Shown piece after piece: positions 26,741 through 36,676 of a DNA stretch of 57,411 bases. The notes beneath the pieces are model-generated. The model made no database searches. It was not told the DNA's origin and saw only the letters and a list, made by a program, of their open reading frames with translations. Within the stretch, counting starts at the first letter, position 1. Each line of letters starts with the position of its first letter. The stretch is from positions 1 through 57,411 of the forward strand of contig CALLPQ010000022.1 of NCBI GenBank assembly GCA_938015425.1. The letters run 5' to 3'. The translations under genes and the position numbers were made by a program. The stretch comes from an uncultured Parvularculaceae bacterium. Lineage in GTDB: Bacteria; Pseudomonadota; Alphaproteobacteria; Caulobacterales; Parvularculaceae.

Positions 26741-28627
26741 TTATCCTGATTTGGGACTATCCTCTTTATCAGCATTGTTAGTATCAGTGCCTTTATCATC
26801 CACAGATACCGGCGGTACGTAAGCTAATACTGTGTCACCAATTTCCGGTTTAACGCGCAATTCTTCTGATGCAAAAATCAATACGCCCTTTCTGATGACC
26901 AATATAATATCCTGACCTTCTCTTGCGTCTTTTAAGTAAGTCTCTGGCGTATATTCATCAGAAAGTTTTGTGCGTTGATAGGTCCATCCTAAATAATGAC
27001 GGCGTAATAAATCATCAATATTCACTGCGGAATGCAAAAATGTCTTACCTTGTAGAGTATGTGACATGGCCTGACGGTTTTCTTCGTTTTTCCCTCTGGC
27101 ATTAACTTGGAATATCTGTGTGCGTCCTAATTCTGGCGCTAAGTCAGTGCACACCAACGCATTATGAGACTCATTGCCGCTGACTGCCAATAAATATCCA
27201 AACCGGTTAAAGTCTAAGTGATGTTCTGTGACTTCAGATAAGATTTCACCATAATAAGTCGGAATATTGGCAAGTCTTGCAGGTCGCAACCGCCGCCAGC
27301 TTGAATCTGCCAGGGTCACATTAATATCAAGTTCTTTCAGTTTAACCGCCAACCCCACTGACCACACGCTTGCTCCCACAATCAATACACCCGGTTTTTC
27401 CCGTGATGCCAATCCTAATATTTTGGCTAGGGGGCTAATCGTAAAGCCATGAAGCACCACCGTGGCAAACACCATTCCAAACGCAAGCGGGATTAATTTC
27501 GCCCCGTCAGGGTGACCATTTGCAACTAAAGAGGTTGCAAAAAACGATGAAACCGCGACTGCAACAATCCCTCGCGGGGCGATCCACCCCACCAATAAAC
27601 GTTCTTTCAAGGGTAAATCAGAACCAACCGTCGATAAGAACACCGCGGCGGGCCGGACAATAAAAAGCATCACCAAGATCAACGCAATCATCCGACCGTC
27701 AATCGCCTGCAATGTATCCCACGTCAAATTCGCGGTTAACATCACAAAAACACCCGATACCAACAATATGGTGATGTTCTCTTTGAAATGTCGTAACTCG
27801 TTAATGCTGGCAATTTTTGCGTTTGCCAAAGTGACACCCATCACCGTGACACTTAATAAGCCGGCTTCATCCTGAAATTGGTTGGCTAATTCAAAACATA
27901 ATAAAACAGATGTAAGCAAAACCGGCGGTTTTAAATATTCGGGCACATGACCATTGCGGAATAGGTGGGCAATAACCTGTCCAATGCAAAACCCGAACAA
28001 GACCGCCAATAAAGTCCCGATAAAAAGAGCTGCCGCTATCTGCGTGCCACTTCCATGTGTTGTGTCGAATGTTAGAACCTCATAAACAAAGACCGCTAAC
28101 AACGCCCCGATCGGGTCATTAACAATACCTTCCCATTTAAGAATTTTGGCGGGGCGAGCACTCAATTTTGATTGCCGCAATAATGGGATAATAACAGTGG
28201 GACCCGTGACCACCATAATACCGGCAAATAGAACCGCGATGGGAAATGATAATCCGGCAATATAATGCGCCGCTATAGTGCCAAAGCCCCAAGCAATCGG
28301 CACACCGGGAAAAACCAACCGCCTTATCCCTTTGGACAAACCACGAATTTCGGAAAAGTTTAAGGTTAAACCCCCCTCAAACAAAATAACCGCAACGGCA
28401 ATACCGATTAACGGGCGATAAAAATCCCCGAATAAAGCTTCAACGGGAGCTAAACCATCCGTATAGCCATCGCCCACCATGGCTTTGAATAAACCAAAAG
28501 TCGGGCCGGCCAAAATACCGGCAATTGCCATCAAAACAATAGCCGGTAAATTCAACCGCCATGCAAGCCATTGTGCACCAACCCCTAAAATACCGATTAC
28601 GGTGACGGCAACAACAATATTTTCCAT
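26741..28627 (-). CDS. CPA1-type Na+(K+)/H+ antiporter with C-terminal RCK-like domain
   Basis: 628-residue protein. The first ~400 residues form about 12 membrane helices with CPA motifs (ILFEGGLTLNF; GPTVIIPLL; the ND pair in WEGIVNDPIGALLAVF). A cytosolic part follows, with a TrkA-N/RCK-like Rossmann region (LIVGASVWSVGLAVKLKELD) and a TrkA-C-like end (EELRVKPEIGDTVLAYVPP). Such proteins exchange Na+ or K+ for protons in pH and ion balance; the RCK part suggests nucleotide or ion gating. It is monocistronic with large gaps on both sides. Confidence 0.9.
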   Translation of the reverse strand: MENIVVAVTVIGILGVGAQWLAWRLNLPAIVLMAIAGILAGPTFGLFKAMVGDGYTDGLAPVEALFGDFYRPLIGIAVAVILFEGGLTLNFSEIRGLSKGIRRLVFPGVPIAWGFGTIAAHYIAGLSFPIAVLFAGIMVVTGPTVIIPLLRQSKLSARPAKILKWEGIVNDPIGALLAVFVYEVLTFDTTHGSGTQIAAALFIGTLLAVLFGFCIGQVIAHLFRNGHVPEYLKPPVLLTSVLLCFELANQFQDEAGLLSVTVMGVTLANAKIASINELRHFKENITILLVSGVFVMLTANLTWDTLQAIDGRMIALILVMLFIVRPAAVFLSTVGSDLPLKERLLVGWIAPRGIVAVAVSSFFATSLVANGHPDGAKLIPLAFGMVFATVVLHGFTISPLAKILGLASREKPGVLIVGASVWSVGLAVKLKELDINVTLADSSWRRLRPARLANIPTYYGEILSEVTEHHLDFNRFGYLLAVSGNESHNALVCTDLAPELGRTQIFQVNARGKNEENRQAMSHTLQGKTFLHSAVNIDDLLRRHYLGWTYQRTKLSDEYTPETYLKDAREGQDIILVIRKGVLIFASEELRVKPEIGDTVLAYVPPVSVDDKGTDTNNADKEDSPKSG

Positions 28628-28756
28628 TGAATATCCTATTCAGTCGACACGCGCCATGATGACAGAAGGCAACTTTAGACCCTTATCCGGTCAGGTAATA
28701 GTATGGCGTTCACCTCATATCCGGTCTATCCGGTTAAGCTTTTAAATCAAGATGGT

Positions 28757-29533
28757 TTACCGATGTTTAAAAGTCGGTTTTCGTTTTTCAACAAAAGCGG
28801 CCATTCCTTCGCGTTGATCTTCCGTCCCGAACACAGAGTGGAAGACCCGCCTTTCAAAACGCACCCCTTCACTTAAGGTTGTCTCATACGCGCGATCAAC
28901 GGCCTCTTTGGTCAACATCACAATAGGTCTGGAAAATTCCGCAATCTTTTGCGCTGTCTGGATGGCTTCCTCGCGCAGTTCCGCTAGCGGAATAATACGC
29001 GAAACCAGACCGCAACGCTCTGCTTCTTCGACATCCATCATCCGGCCTGTCAAACACATTTCCATCGCTTTTGATTTACCGATCGAGCGGGCCAGACGCT
29101 GCGTGCCCCCTGCCCCCGGCATGGCGCCAATAGTGATTTCAGGTTGAGAGAATTTCGCGTTATCTGCCGCTAATATAAAGTCACACATCATCGCCAGCTC
29201 GCATCCGCCCCCAAGGGCATAGCCCGCAACCGCCGCAATAACCGGTTTGCGGCATCTTGTGGCTTCTTCCCAATTAGCGGTAATAAACTCTTCTTTATAT
29301 ACGGTCATATAGTCTTTAGACTGCATTTCTTTAATATCAGCTCCGGCGGCAAAGGCTTTTTCGGAACCAGTAATAATAATACAGCCAATATTATCATCTT
29401 TCTCGAAAGCCTGAAGCGCAAGCGTCACCTCATCCATCAATTGCCAGTTAAAAGCATTAAGTGCATCAGGCCGATGCAAGGTCAAAATACCAACATTGCC
29501 TTCAACTTCTGTAAGGATACATTCATATGACAT
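28757..29533 (-). CDS. Enoyl-CoA hydratase (crotonase family)
   Basis: 258 residues, last gene of the methylcitrate-type operon, 12 bp after prpC. The oxyanion loop AFAAGADIKEM and both catalytic glutamates of true hydratases are visible (GGGCELAMMCDF; then PEITIGAMPGAGGTQRL). It should hydrate short-chain trans-2-enoyl-CoAs. Candidates given the context are acryloyl-CoA, crotonyl-CoA or a branched-chain intermediate feeding propionyl-CoA. The assignment as hydratase is firm; the substrate is inferred. Confidence 0.93.
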   Translation of the reverse strand: MSYECILTEVEGNVGILTLHRPDALNAFNWQLMDEVTLALQAFEKDDNIGCIIITGSEKAFAAGADIKEMQSKDYMTVYKEEFITANWEEATRCRKPVIAAVAGYALGGGCELAMMCDFILAADNAKFSQPEITIGAMPGAGGTQRLARSIGKSKAMEMCLTGRMMDVEEAERCGLVSRIIPLAELREEAIQTAQKIAEFSRPIVMLTKEAVDRAYETTLSEGVRFERRVFHSVFGTEDQREGMAAFVEKRKPTFKHR

Positions 29534-29545
29534 ATTCGTTTCTCC

Positions 29546-30685
29546 TTAACGCTTAGACATTGCAACAACGTCGCGCTGCCCTGATCCGGTATAGTTCGAC
29601 AGCGGACGAATGAGTTTATTATCGCCAAGCTGTTCCATAACATGGGCAGTCCATCCCGTGATACGGCTCGCCACGAATAGCGGCGTAAACATCGGAATAT
29701 CAAATCCCATAAGATAATAGGCAGGCCCCGCAGGGAAATCCAAATTCGGATAAATGCCTTTTTCAGATACCATTGTATCGTCAAGACCTCGGCTCATCTC
29801 CCAATATTTTTTGGCTTCATCACTGCCAATAACATCAACCATTTTCTTAAAGGCTTCCGTCATTGTGGGCACACGACTATCACCAGAGCGATAAACCCGG
29901 TGACCAAAACCCATAATTTTGCGTTTTTCACGTAACGCCGTTAACATCCATTCGCGGGCATTGTCCGGCTCACCCACTTCTTTCAACATATGCATCACCG
30001 CCTCGTTAGCGCCGCCATGTAAAGGCCCTTTAAGAGCGCCAACACCGCCTGTCACCGCCGAATAGATGTCCGATGTTGTAGAAGCAATAACCCGCGCCGC
30101 AAATGTAGAAGCATTAAAAGAATGTTCCGCATACAGTGTCATCGAGATATCAAAACATTTTATGACTTCGTCTGCTGGCACTTCGCCAAAGCACATATTG
30201 AAAAAATTCTCGGAAAACTCAAGGCCATTATCGGGCGCAATAGCTGATAAACCTTGTTTATGTCTATAATCCGCGGCAATCATTTCAGGTATTTTAGCAT
30301 ACATGCGGATGGCTTTATCATAGAGACCATCAGGCGAAGAATCCTCAGTTGTTTTGTCTTCTTGCCCAAGGAAAGAGATTGCCGTGCGTAATGTGTCCAT
30401 GGGGTGGGCTTGTTTGTTAAACCGTGAAATCACATTTTTTAAATCGTCCGATAGACCGCGTTCCGATTTTTCACGCGCCACAAAATCGCTTAGTTGCGAC
30501 TGGGTTGGTAGTTCTTTATTCCAGATCAAATAAGCCACTTCTTCAAAACGACATTGGCTTGCCAAATCTTGTACTTTATAGCCGCGATAGGTCAGAGAAT
30601 TTATCTCCGGCATCACTTTTGAAACCGCAGTATCGTCCGTTACCACACCGGCAAGACCATATTTTATTTCTGAATCACTCATCAT
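29546..30685 (-). CDS. prpC: 2-methylcitrate synthase / citrate synthase family
   Basis: About 380 residues from the ATG at 30685 or 30682 (the frame runs on to 30721). Condenses propionyl-CoA with oxaloacetate to 2-methylcitrate. Catalytic positions seen: His in GPLHGGANEAVMH, His in GFGHRVYRSGDSRV, and Asp in PNLDFPAGPAYY. Its opening YGLAGVVTDDTAVSKV recalls actinobacterial methylcitrate synthases more than the E. coli enzyme (from memory). The start lies inside the last codons of the ABM gene, so the two are translationally coupled. Position next to prpB and prpD supports methylcitrate over plain citrate synthase. Confidence 0.9.
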   Translation of the reverse strand: MMSDSEIKYGLAGVVTDDTAVSKVMPEINSLTYRGYKVQDLASQCRFEEVAYLIWNKELPTQSQLSDFVAREKSERGLSDDLKNVISRFNKQAHPMDTLRTAISFLGQEDKTTEDSSPDGLYDKAIRMYAKIPEMIAADYRHKQGLSAIAPDNGLEFSENFFNMCFGEVPADEVIKCFDISMTLYAEHSFNASTFAARVIASTTSDIYSAVTGGVGALKGPLHGGANEAVMHMLKEVGEPDNAREWMLTALREKRKIMGFGHRVYRSGDSRVPTMTEAFKKMVDVIGSDEAKKYWEMSRGLDDTMVSEKGIYPNLDFPAGPAYYLMGFDIPMFTPLFVASRITGWTAHVMEQLGDNKLIRPLSNYTGSGQRDVVAMSKR

Positions 30686-31019
30686 CACTCTCCTGATTTT
30701 TCCAACTATATTCGCATTCAACCTTTGCTATGCGCAAAGTATAATCATTATACCACTCTTCTTTTCCTAAACGGCGCGCTTCGCTATGTTCATCAAAATC
30801 ACGCCAATGTTTAATGGCCTCTAGACTTTCCCAGTAAGAAACGGTGATGCTAAATCCGTTCCTCATATAGGCTCCCTCAACCCCCAAATAGCCAGGCATT
30901 GTTGTCGCCAATTCAAACATTCTTTCTGCCGTTTTATTGTAAGCATCTTCCGCCGCTTCATCGAGGTCGCGTTTGGTGGAAGAGAATATAACAGCGTAAT
31001 ATGGTTTTTCTAAATTCAT
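30675..31019 (-). CDS. ABM-domain (antibiotic biosynthesis monooxygenase-like) protein
   Basis: 114-residue single-domain protein of the dimeric ferredoxin-like ABM fold. It has the usual layout: strand YYAVIFSS, helix, PGYLGVEGAYMRNGFSITVS, then the conserved YWESLEAIKHWRDFDEHSEA. Many such proteins bind heme or small ligands or simply scavenge reactive carbonyls. It is embedded in the prp operon, overlapping the start of prpC by about 10 bp. Its role in propionate metabolism is unknown. Confidence 0.85.
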   Translation of the reverse strand: MNLEKPYYAVIFSSTKRDLDEAAEDAYNKTAERMFELATTMPGYLGVEGAYMRNGFSITVSYWESLEAIKHWRDFDEHSEARRLGKEEWYNDYTLRIAKVECEYSWKNQESDDE

Positions 31020-31084
31020 ATTACCTCATCATATTTAAAAACAACAGGCTTTCTAAAACAACGAATACTCGAAAACTACCCAAA

Positions 31085-31999
31085 TCACTCTGTCGGTGTG
31101 TCAGTCACCTGAAAATTATAAAGACTATCATCAAACTTATTATAATCCGCATAGCGAAGATTATCATATAGATCACGGCGATGCTGCATCATATCGAGAA
31201 TGTTGTTTTGATCCCCATCTTCTAAAATTTTATCAAGGCCAATATCACAAGCCCCCATTGCCAAACGCAAGGTGGTCACAGGATAAATCACCATATTAAA
31301 CCCAAGATTTTCCAACTCTTTATCATTAAGCAAACGGCTTTTACCAAACTCTGTCATATTCGCTAAAATGGGGACGTCGATGGCTTTACGCACGGCTTCA
31401 AATTCTGCTTCTGATTTCATCGCTTCAGGAAAGATCATATCAGCGCCCGCATCAACATAGGCTTTCATACGGTCAATAGATTGCTCTAAGCCCTCAATCG
31501 CCCGCGCATCGGATCTGGCGATTAAAACAAAGTTTGGATCACGTTTTGCATCCGCCGCCGCCTTAACCCGTTGCAACATCACCTCGGTCGGCACAATCTC
31601 TTTACCATCAAGATGACCACATCGTTTAGGCATAACCTGATCTTCAATATGACACCCGGAAAGTCCCGCATCTTCCATGGAGCGAATAGTGCGCGCAGCG
31701 GCCATCGGTTCACCAAAGCCTGTATCAATATCAATAATGGCCGGCAAATCCGTAACTCTTGATATTTGTTGCCCCCGATCAACAAATTCGCTCATGGTCG
31801 CAAGGCCGATATCAGGCAAACACAAATCAGCGGCCATCACCGCACCGGAGATATATACTCCGTCAAATTTTTCTTTTTGCTCAATCATCTGTGCACAGAG
31901 CGGATTAAAAGCGCCAGGAAATTTCAATAATTTACCCGAAGCAAGGTCCTTACGAAAAATCTCGCGTTTTTCCTGAGCCGATTTTTGTGTAAACAACAT
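31085..31999 (-). CDS. prpB: Methylisocitrate lyase
   Basis: 304 residues from the ATG at 31999; the frame extends to 32074 but that extension is unrelated sequence inside the upstream gene. Cleaves 2-methylisocitrate into pyruvate and succinate. The isocitrate-lyase superfamily active-site motif KRCGH with its catalytic Cys is present, with Asp metal ligands in IDIDTGFGEP and the HIEDQV strand. The N-terminal part (SGKLLKFPGAFNPL; VYISGAVMAADL) resembles actinobacterial PrpB more than that of E. coli, judged from memory. Confidence 0.94.
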   Translation of the reverse strand: MLFTQKSAQEKREIFRKDLASGKLLKFPGAFNPLCAQMIEQKEKFDGVYISGAVMAADLCLPDIGLATMSEFVDRGQQISRVTDLPAIIDIDTGFGEPMAAARTIRSMEDAGLSGCHIEDQVMPKRCGHLDGKEIVPTEVMLQRVKAAADAKRDPNFVLIARSDARAIEGLEQSIDRMKAYVDAGADMIFPEAMKSEAEFEAVRKAIDVPILANMTEFGKSRLLNDKELENLGFNMVIYPVTTLRLAMGACDIGLDKILEDGDQNNILDMMQHRRDLYDNLRYADYNKFDDSLYNFQVTDTPTE

Positions 32000-32012
32000 T
32001 ACGATATAATTC

Positions 32013-32441
32013 CTATTTAAATTCCTGCAAAGGGGTGCCGATACGCTTACCCATTTCTTCACCCAGCGCCACAAGTCCGCTCATTGGACGCACCATCACT
32101 TCAAATTCGCGAATTAATCCCTCTTCATCAAAACGGATCAAATCAACACCCTTTAGGGCCTTTCCATTTACAACAGCACTAAACTCTAAGGTTACATTTA
32201 AACCATCATCACTTTTAAAGTGTCGATGATATTTAAAATCTTCAAACACATTCAGCACGGTGGATAGCGCCATTCGTAATGCTTGCTTCCCATTATAAGG
32301 AGAATGTGCCATAGGCGAGCGGAACACAACATCATGGTAAACGATAGTCAGTAAATCCGACAGATCACGAGAGGCAATCATCTTATGCCACAGGTCAAGT
32401 GAATATTCTATTGGCTGTTTACCATCATCTGTTGTTGCCAT
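32013..32441 (-). CDS. SnoaL/NTF2-like protein
   Basis: 142 residues from the ATG at 32441 (AAGG six bases upstream; the ATG at 32447 has none). A cone-shaped alpha+beta NTF2 fold is suggested by LWHKMIASRDLSDLLTIVY, DVVFRSPMAHSPYNGKQAL and the closing strands VDLIRFDEEGLIREFEVMVR. Known relatives include ketosteroid isomerases and polyketide cyclases, but most are ligand-binding proteins of unknown role. It lies 13 bp upstream of prpB within the operon. Confidence 0.82.
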   Translation of the reverse strand: MATTDDGKQPIEYSLDLWHKMIASRDLSDLLTIVYHDVVFRSPMAHSPYNGKQALRMALSTVLNVFEDFKYHRHFKSDDGLNVTLEFSAVVNGKALKGVDLIRFDEEGLIREFEVMVRPMSGLVALGEEMGKRIGTPLQEFK

Positions 32442-32550
32442 ATTCATCCTTAGGCTGATGTTTTAGTTGGCTTTTAAGAGAGAGGCCGGAATGATCTCCG
32501 GCTCTCCCCTTAAAATCCAACTCGTTTTCCTTTATCGTGCCACTTTAAAA

Positions 32551-32928
32551 CTAAGAAGACATGCAAAAGAAATTAAGCTTATTACCGTCTGGGTCTTTGA
32601 CATATCCACATGAACAAGCCCCATCAAGACGTGGTCCCGGATCACCATCATTGGTCGCACCAAGTTCCACAGCTTTCGCATGAAGTGCCGCAACGTGCTC
32701 TGGGTTTTCACACGCTATGGTCACCATATTGCCATTTCCAGGGCTCGCCGTGCCGCCATCAAACGGCGTAGCCAAACCAAACATAGGGCCAGAGCCATTA
32801 CTATAGGCTACAAAACCACCGTCAGGGCGTTCCATTGCGACTTTACCACCAATTTCACCTAATAACTGATCATAGAACTGACGGGCAGCTTCCATGTCGC
32901 TCACACCGATACAAGAATATGCAATCAT
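32551..32928 (-). CDS. VOC-superfamily (glyoxalase-like) protein
   Basis: 125 residues forming one VOC domain pair of beta-alpha-beta-beta-beta units: opening IGVSDMEAARQFYDQLL and ending GYVKDPDGNKLNFF, the usual metal-site region. Members include glyoxalase I, methylmalonyl-CoA epimerase and dioxygenases; the motifs here do not match the epimerase closely. It sits 20 bp after prpD in the operon. An epimerase-like or isomerase-like task in the propionyl route is conceivable, not shown. Confidence 0.85.
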   Translation of the reverse strand: MIAYSCIGVSDMEAARQFYDQLLGEIGGKVAMERPDGGFVAYSNGSGPMFGLATPFDGGTASPGNGNMVTIACENPEHVAALHAKAVELGATNDGDPGPRLDGACSCGYVKDPDGNKLNFFCMSS

Positions 32929-32948
32929 TTTATTCTCCTTCTTTAGGT

Positions 32949-34481
32949 TTAAAAAATACCTTTAGCAGTATTTTCGATCAAATAGCCTTTCGGGGCTACA
33001 GGGTTTAATGTACGCACCTCATCCGCACTAAGGTCTGGCAGTCGTTGAACCAAATCCAGAAACCGTACTGACTCTGATGCATCCAGAATATCATCCGTAA
33101 GGGTTTTAAATTTATTGATATATTCAGGGCGACCAAACGGACGTGCCCCAAGGGGGTTCGCATTGGCAATGCCCAACTCGTCTTCAATGACGCTGCCATC
33201 CTCCATCGTAATCACCACACGGGCGCCAAACGCTTTTTCAGAAGGGTCATGACTATGATAACGACGGGTCCATTCGGGGTCTTCAATGGTGGATATCTTA
33301 TGCCATAGCCTTACAGTGTCCGCCCGTTTTGCACGCTCCGGCGCGTAAGAACGCTCATGGTGCCATTCGCCATCTTGCAGGGCTACAGCGAAAATATACA
33401 TGATCGAGTGATCAAGCGTTTCACGGCTGGCATTAGGATCCATTTTTTGCGGATCGCCAGCACCCGTACCAATAACATAATGTGTATGGTGGGATGTGTG
33501 CAGAACAATTGATTTTACATTATCGAAGTCACCAACTTTTTTGCCCATTCTAAAGGCCAGATCAATCAAAGCTTGAGATTGATACTCGGCTGAATGTTCT
33601 TTTGTATATGTCTCCAAGATCGCGCGCTTGCTTTCGCCTTTTGCCGGCAATGGAACAATATAGCTCGGCTCATAAGGGGATTTACCCTGATCGCGTGCCG
33701 TGCGGCCATTCAAGATAAAAGAAAGCACGCTGTCTTCCCCTTCATAAATGGGGCTTGGCGCACCCTCACCGCGCATACAGCGGTCAACAGCTTCAATGGC
33801 GGTCTTGCCTGCATATGCAGGAGCAAAAGCTTTCCAAGAAGAAATCTCGCCTTTGCGTGATTGACGTGTTGTCACCGTACAATGTAAACCTTGTTGCACT
33901 GATTGATAGATAATCTCCGTATCAAGACCAAGCAATGTGCCAATCGCGGCTGAGGCTGATGGGCCGATATGGGCAATATGGTCAATTTTATGTTCGTGCA
34001 GGCAAATGCCTTTAACAAGGTTAACTTGAATTTCATAGCCTGTTGCAATACCGCGCAGCAAATCCGCACCGCCTTTGCCGCATTGTTGGGCGACCGCTAA
34101 TACAGGGGGAATATTATCACCCGGATGGGAATAATCAGCCGCCAAAAAAGTATCGTGGAAATCCAATTCACGCACCGCAGTGCCATTGGCCCACGCTGCC
34201 CATTCTGCGCATACGCAATGATCTGGCCCCAAACCAAACAAGGTTGCCCCGCCAGAACGCAAATGCGTGTTCGCCATGGCCCGTGCAGATTTGATGGGGC
34301 CGCGGTTCAAGGAGGCAATCGCAACAGAGGCGTTATCAATAATGCGGTTGATAATCATATCCGTCACATCATCATCAATACCAACAGGATCAGCCGCCAT
34401 TTCGGCCATTTTCCATGCGAGTTGTTCTTCGCGTTTTAAAAGGTCAGTGGAAGGGTGAGCGCGGACATTATGGTCAATCAT
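32949..34481 (-). CDS. prpD: 2-methylcitrate dehydratase (MmgE/PrpD family)
   Basis: 510-residue MmgE/PrpD family protein that dehydrates 2-methylcitrate to 2-methyl-cis-aconitate. Family blocks visible include [20 protein letters not shown] near 125-145, [16 protein letters not shown], and [15 protein letters not shown]. The N-terminal [13 protein letters not shown] and the longer 505-510-residue form recall actinobacterial PrpD rather than the 483-residue E. coli enzyme (memory-based comparison). First gene of the operon prpD-VOC-SnoaL-prpB-ABM-prpC-crotonase; no prpR regulator or prpE ligase is adjacent. Confidence 0.94.
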   Translation of the reverse strand: MIDHNVRAHPSTDLLKREEQLAWKMAEMAADPVGIDDDVTDMIINRIIDNASVAIASLNRGPIKSARAMANTHLRSGGATLFGLGPDHCVCAEWAAWANGTAVRELDFHDTFLAADYSHPGDNIPPVLAVAQQCGKGGADLLRGIATGYEIQVNLVKGICLHEHKIDHIAHIGPSASAAIGTLLGLDTEIIYQSVQQGLHCTVTTRQSRKGEISSWKAFAPAYAGKTAIEAVDRCMRGEGAPSPIYEGEDSVLSFILNGRTARDQGKSPYEPSYIVPLPAKGESKRAILETYTKEHSAEYQSQALIDLAFRMGKKVGDFDNVKSIVLHTSHHTHYVIGTGAGDPQKMDPNASRETLDHSIMYIFAVALQDGEWHHERSYAPERAKRADTVRLWHKISTIEDPEWTRRYHSHDPSEKAFGARVVITMEDGSVIEDELGIANANPLGARPFGRPEYINKFKTLTDDILDASESVRFLDLVQRLPDLSADEVRTLNPVAPKGYLIENTAKGIF

Positions 34482-34662
34482 GAAGGCTTCTTTCGTGCTT
34501 TAAAGGGGCGTAAATGAAAATAATAATGGTTAAATCATTATCGTCTAAGTTTAGGCTTCGTATGCACCCACTGCGACACTCTGTCAAAACATAAGTGCAA
34601 CACCTTCCGGCGGCAAAACGCCTCTGGAAAACTAATTCTTGACTTTTTTATTTATAGAAAGA

Positions 34663-35442
34663 CTAGAAAAATAGTAATTTTACAACCATCATCAAGATCA
34701 CAATGATAAACACTTTTTTGATCAAGGGCGCTCCCTTGGCAATTGCCGTGCGGGCCCCGATATAGCCACCAATGGCATTACCAAAGGCAAGGGCCAACCC
34801 CACTTGCCAAGCAATTTGCACGCTAGAGGCAAACACGAACAGGGCCACAAAACTGAATATAAGAGCAATAAAAACCTTATGCATGTTCGTGCGGACCAAA
34901 TCGATGCCCATGACGCGATATAAAATCGGCATCAATAAAAACCCCACACCAATCTGGATAAAACCACCCCAAAACCCGGCACCGACCATCAAAACATGGC
35001 CCAGCAGAAGACGTTTGGGTTTAAATGCGACTTCAGGCTGTTTTGACCCATTCGCGTTCGTTGCACTTACTTTATCTTCTTGCTTCCGGTCAAAAACCAT
35101 CAAGGCCATAATCGCCATCATGATGCCCGCAAGGAGACGGTCAAACCATTCCCCCTCCACCTGAACACCGACCTTTGCCCCGAAATAGGCACCGATTGAC
35201 GCCATAAATGCAAGACTGGCACTTAGCTTAAAATCAGAAAACCCTTTTGAAAAAAAACCCCAAACCGCAACAATATTCTGACCGATAATCGATATACGGT
35301 TCGTGCCATTGGCAACCGGCCCCGAGATTCCAAAAAACAACATCATCGGAACCGTCAATAAAGATCCGCCCCCTGCCATAACATTAAGCCAGCCAGCGCC
35401 AACCCCAAGCAGAGAAAGCAGAGCCAATTGCCATAATGCCAT
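34663..35442 (-). CDS. TSUP-family sulfite/organosulfonate exporter-like membrane protein (TauE/SafE)
   Basis: 259-residue polytopic protein with seven or eight hydrophobic helices and the family N-terminal signature NVMAGGGSLLTVP, repeated in weaker form as GAGFWGGFIQIGVGFLL in the second half. TSUP proteins move sulfite, sulfoacetate and other organic anions. A charged central loop (about 122-140) separates the halves. It stands alone, 180 bp from prpD. The transported substrate is unknown. Confidence 0.88.
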   Translation of the reverse strand: MALWQLALLSLLGVGAGWLNVMAGGGSLLTVPMMLFFGISGPVANGTNRISIIGQNIVAVWGFFSKGFSDFKLSASLAFMASIGAYFGAKVGVQVEGEWFDRLLAGIMMAIMALMVFDRKQEDKVSATNANGSKQPEVAFKPKRLLLGHVLMVGAGFWGGFIQIGVGFLLMPILYRVMGIDLVRTNMHKVFIALIFSFVALFVFASSVQIAWQVGLALAFGNAIGGYIGARTAIAKGAPLIKKVFIIVILMMVVKLLFF

Positions 35443-35620
35443 AAATTCACTTCCTTTTCATGTTAGCTCTTAATTATTGTACCCTTTCCATCAACGCAAT
35501 AACCAAACCCATTAATTTAAATCAATTACTTCTAAAGCACCCCCTTCAAAAATGTAACGGGCCCGTGAGCTGACATCGACACATATATTTGCTAGAGTTA
35601 CCCAACAAAAGGAGATATTT

Positions 35621-36064
35621 ATGAGATTATTACTGCTCGGTCTAACCGCACTTACACTGACATTTGGTTTGGTTGCCTGCTCTCAAGACACCAAAGTTTC
35701 AAGGACAACCAAGATTGAAGACAATAAAGCCGATGCCCGCATTGCAGCTGTATTGATATATGCGGACTGGTGCCCCTCGTGTAAAATAATTGAACCTAAA
35801 TTATCATCTGCACGCTCTCAAGGGCCCATCGAAGGCGTGAAGTATTTAACACTGGATTACACAACCCGCGATAAGAACGCCATGTTTGCCGCAGCCGATG
35901 GCCTTGGTGTTGGCGAAGCCATACGCACCCAACTGGGCGATGAGGTTTTAACAGGTATCCTATTATTAGTAGATATTGATAATAAAAAAGTTGTTGCCGA
36001 TCTTCGAAAAGAACTTTCGGTTGATGAATTAAGATCAGCAATCGTTACGGCCTCACAAGTTTAA
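35621..36064 (+). CDS. Thioredoxin-like lipoprotein
   Basis: 147 residues with a lipoprotein signal peptide (MRLLLLGLTALTLTFGLVAC; predicted lipidated Cys at 20) followed by a thioredoxin fold with a WCPSC redox motif (YADWCPSCKIIEPKL). It is therefore a periplasmic, membrane-anchored thiol protein, perhaps a disulfide reductase or cytochrome-maturation helper. The fold continues to KKVVADLRKELSVDELRSAI. It has an AAGGAG site seven bases before the ATG and stands alone on the plus strand. Confidence 0.9.
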   Translation: MRLLLLGLTALTLTFGLVACSQDTKVSRTTKIEDNKADARIAAVLIYADWCPSCKIIEPKLSSARSQGPIEGVKYLTLDYTTRDKNAMFAAADGLGVGEAIRTQLGDEVLTGILLLVDIDNKKVVADLRKELSVDELRSAIVTASQV

Positions 36065-36204
36065 GGCAAACCCATTTTATATATTGCATCGTATAAAGAA
36101 TAACCTCATAAAGGGAATATTCTTTATACCTTGACCAAACCATGTGATAAGATTTCAAAAGAACCATTTCAGGCCCCTTATGGGGCTATCTTTAGAAAAC
36201 TATC

Positions 36205-36564
36205 ATGACATTATCCAAAACGCTTAAAACTGAAAACCCTGATGAATACTGGATGGATGAAGGCATTTTCGTAAAGGAGATTGTCAACACACCCACAATA
36301 TCCGGCTTTTCTCTGGCGCGATGCCGCCTGCCCCAAGGGGCGATCACGCGGAACCATCGACTAAATGTAGCCGAGACCTACATTATCGAAGATGGGAACG
36401 CCATGATCTACCTTGATCAACAACCATATAAGGTCATGAAGGGGGATATTATTCCTGTTGCAATCGGCCAAAGCCAATATATCAAAAATGTCGGCAATGG
36501 AGATTTAATATTTCTAGTCCACTGCACACCGCGATTTACCATGGATCAATATCAAGCCATTTAG
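36205..36564 (+). CDS. Single-domain cupin protein
   Basis: 119 residues forming one small cupin barrel: first motif region NHRLNVAETYIIEDGNAMIY (with one His and one Glu) and second motif GDIIPVAIGQSQYIKNVG followed by a CTPRF end. Metal ligands appear incomplete compared with classic cupins, so it may be a sugar or small-molecule binding protein rather than an enzyme. No obvious ribosome site precedes the ATG. It has no clear partners nearby. Confidence 0.75.
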   Translation: MTLSKTLKTENPDEYWMDEGIFVKEIVNTPTISGFSLARCRLPQGAITRNHRLNVAETYIIEDGNAMIYLDQQPYKVMKGDIIPVAIGQSQYIKNVGNGDLIFLVHCTPRFTMDQYQAI

Positions 36565-36640
36565 ACAGATTAATGAGTGAAACAGAACAATAAGTAAAAT
36601 AGATCAATGTGATAACTATTCACATCACACCATTTCCCCA

Positions 36641-36676
36641 TGTCAGGCCTCATAAATATGTCAGGCCTCATAAATA
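36641..36676. repeat. Perfect 18-bp tandem duplication over the phhB stop
   Basis: TGTCAGGCCTCATAAATA occurs twice head to tail (36641-36658, 36659-36676). It repeats the last codons and stop of the pterin dehydratase gene; the outer copy lies outside the coding region. Confidence 0.95.
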
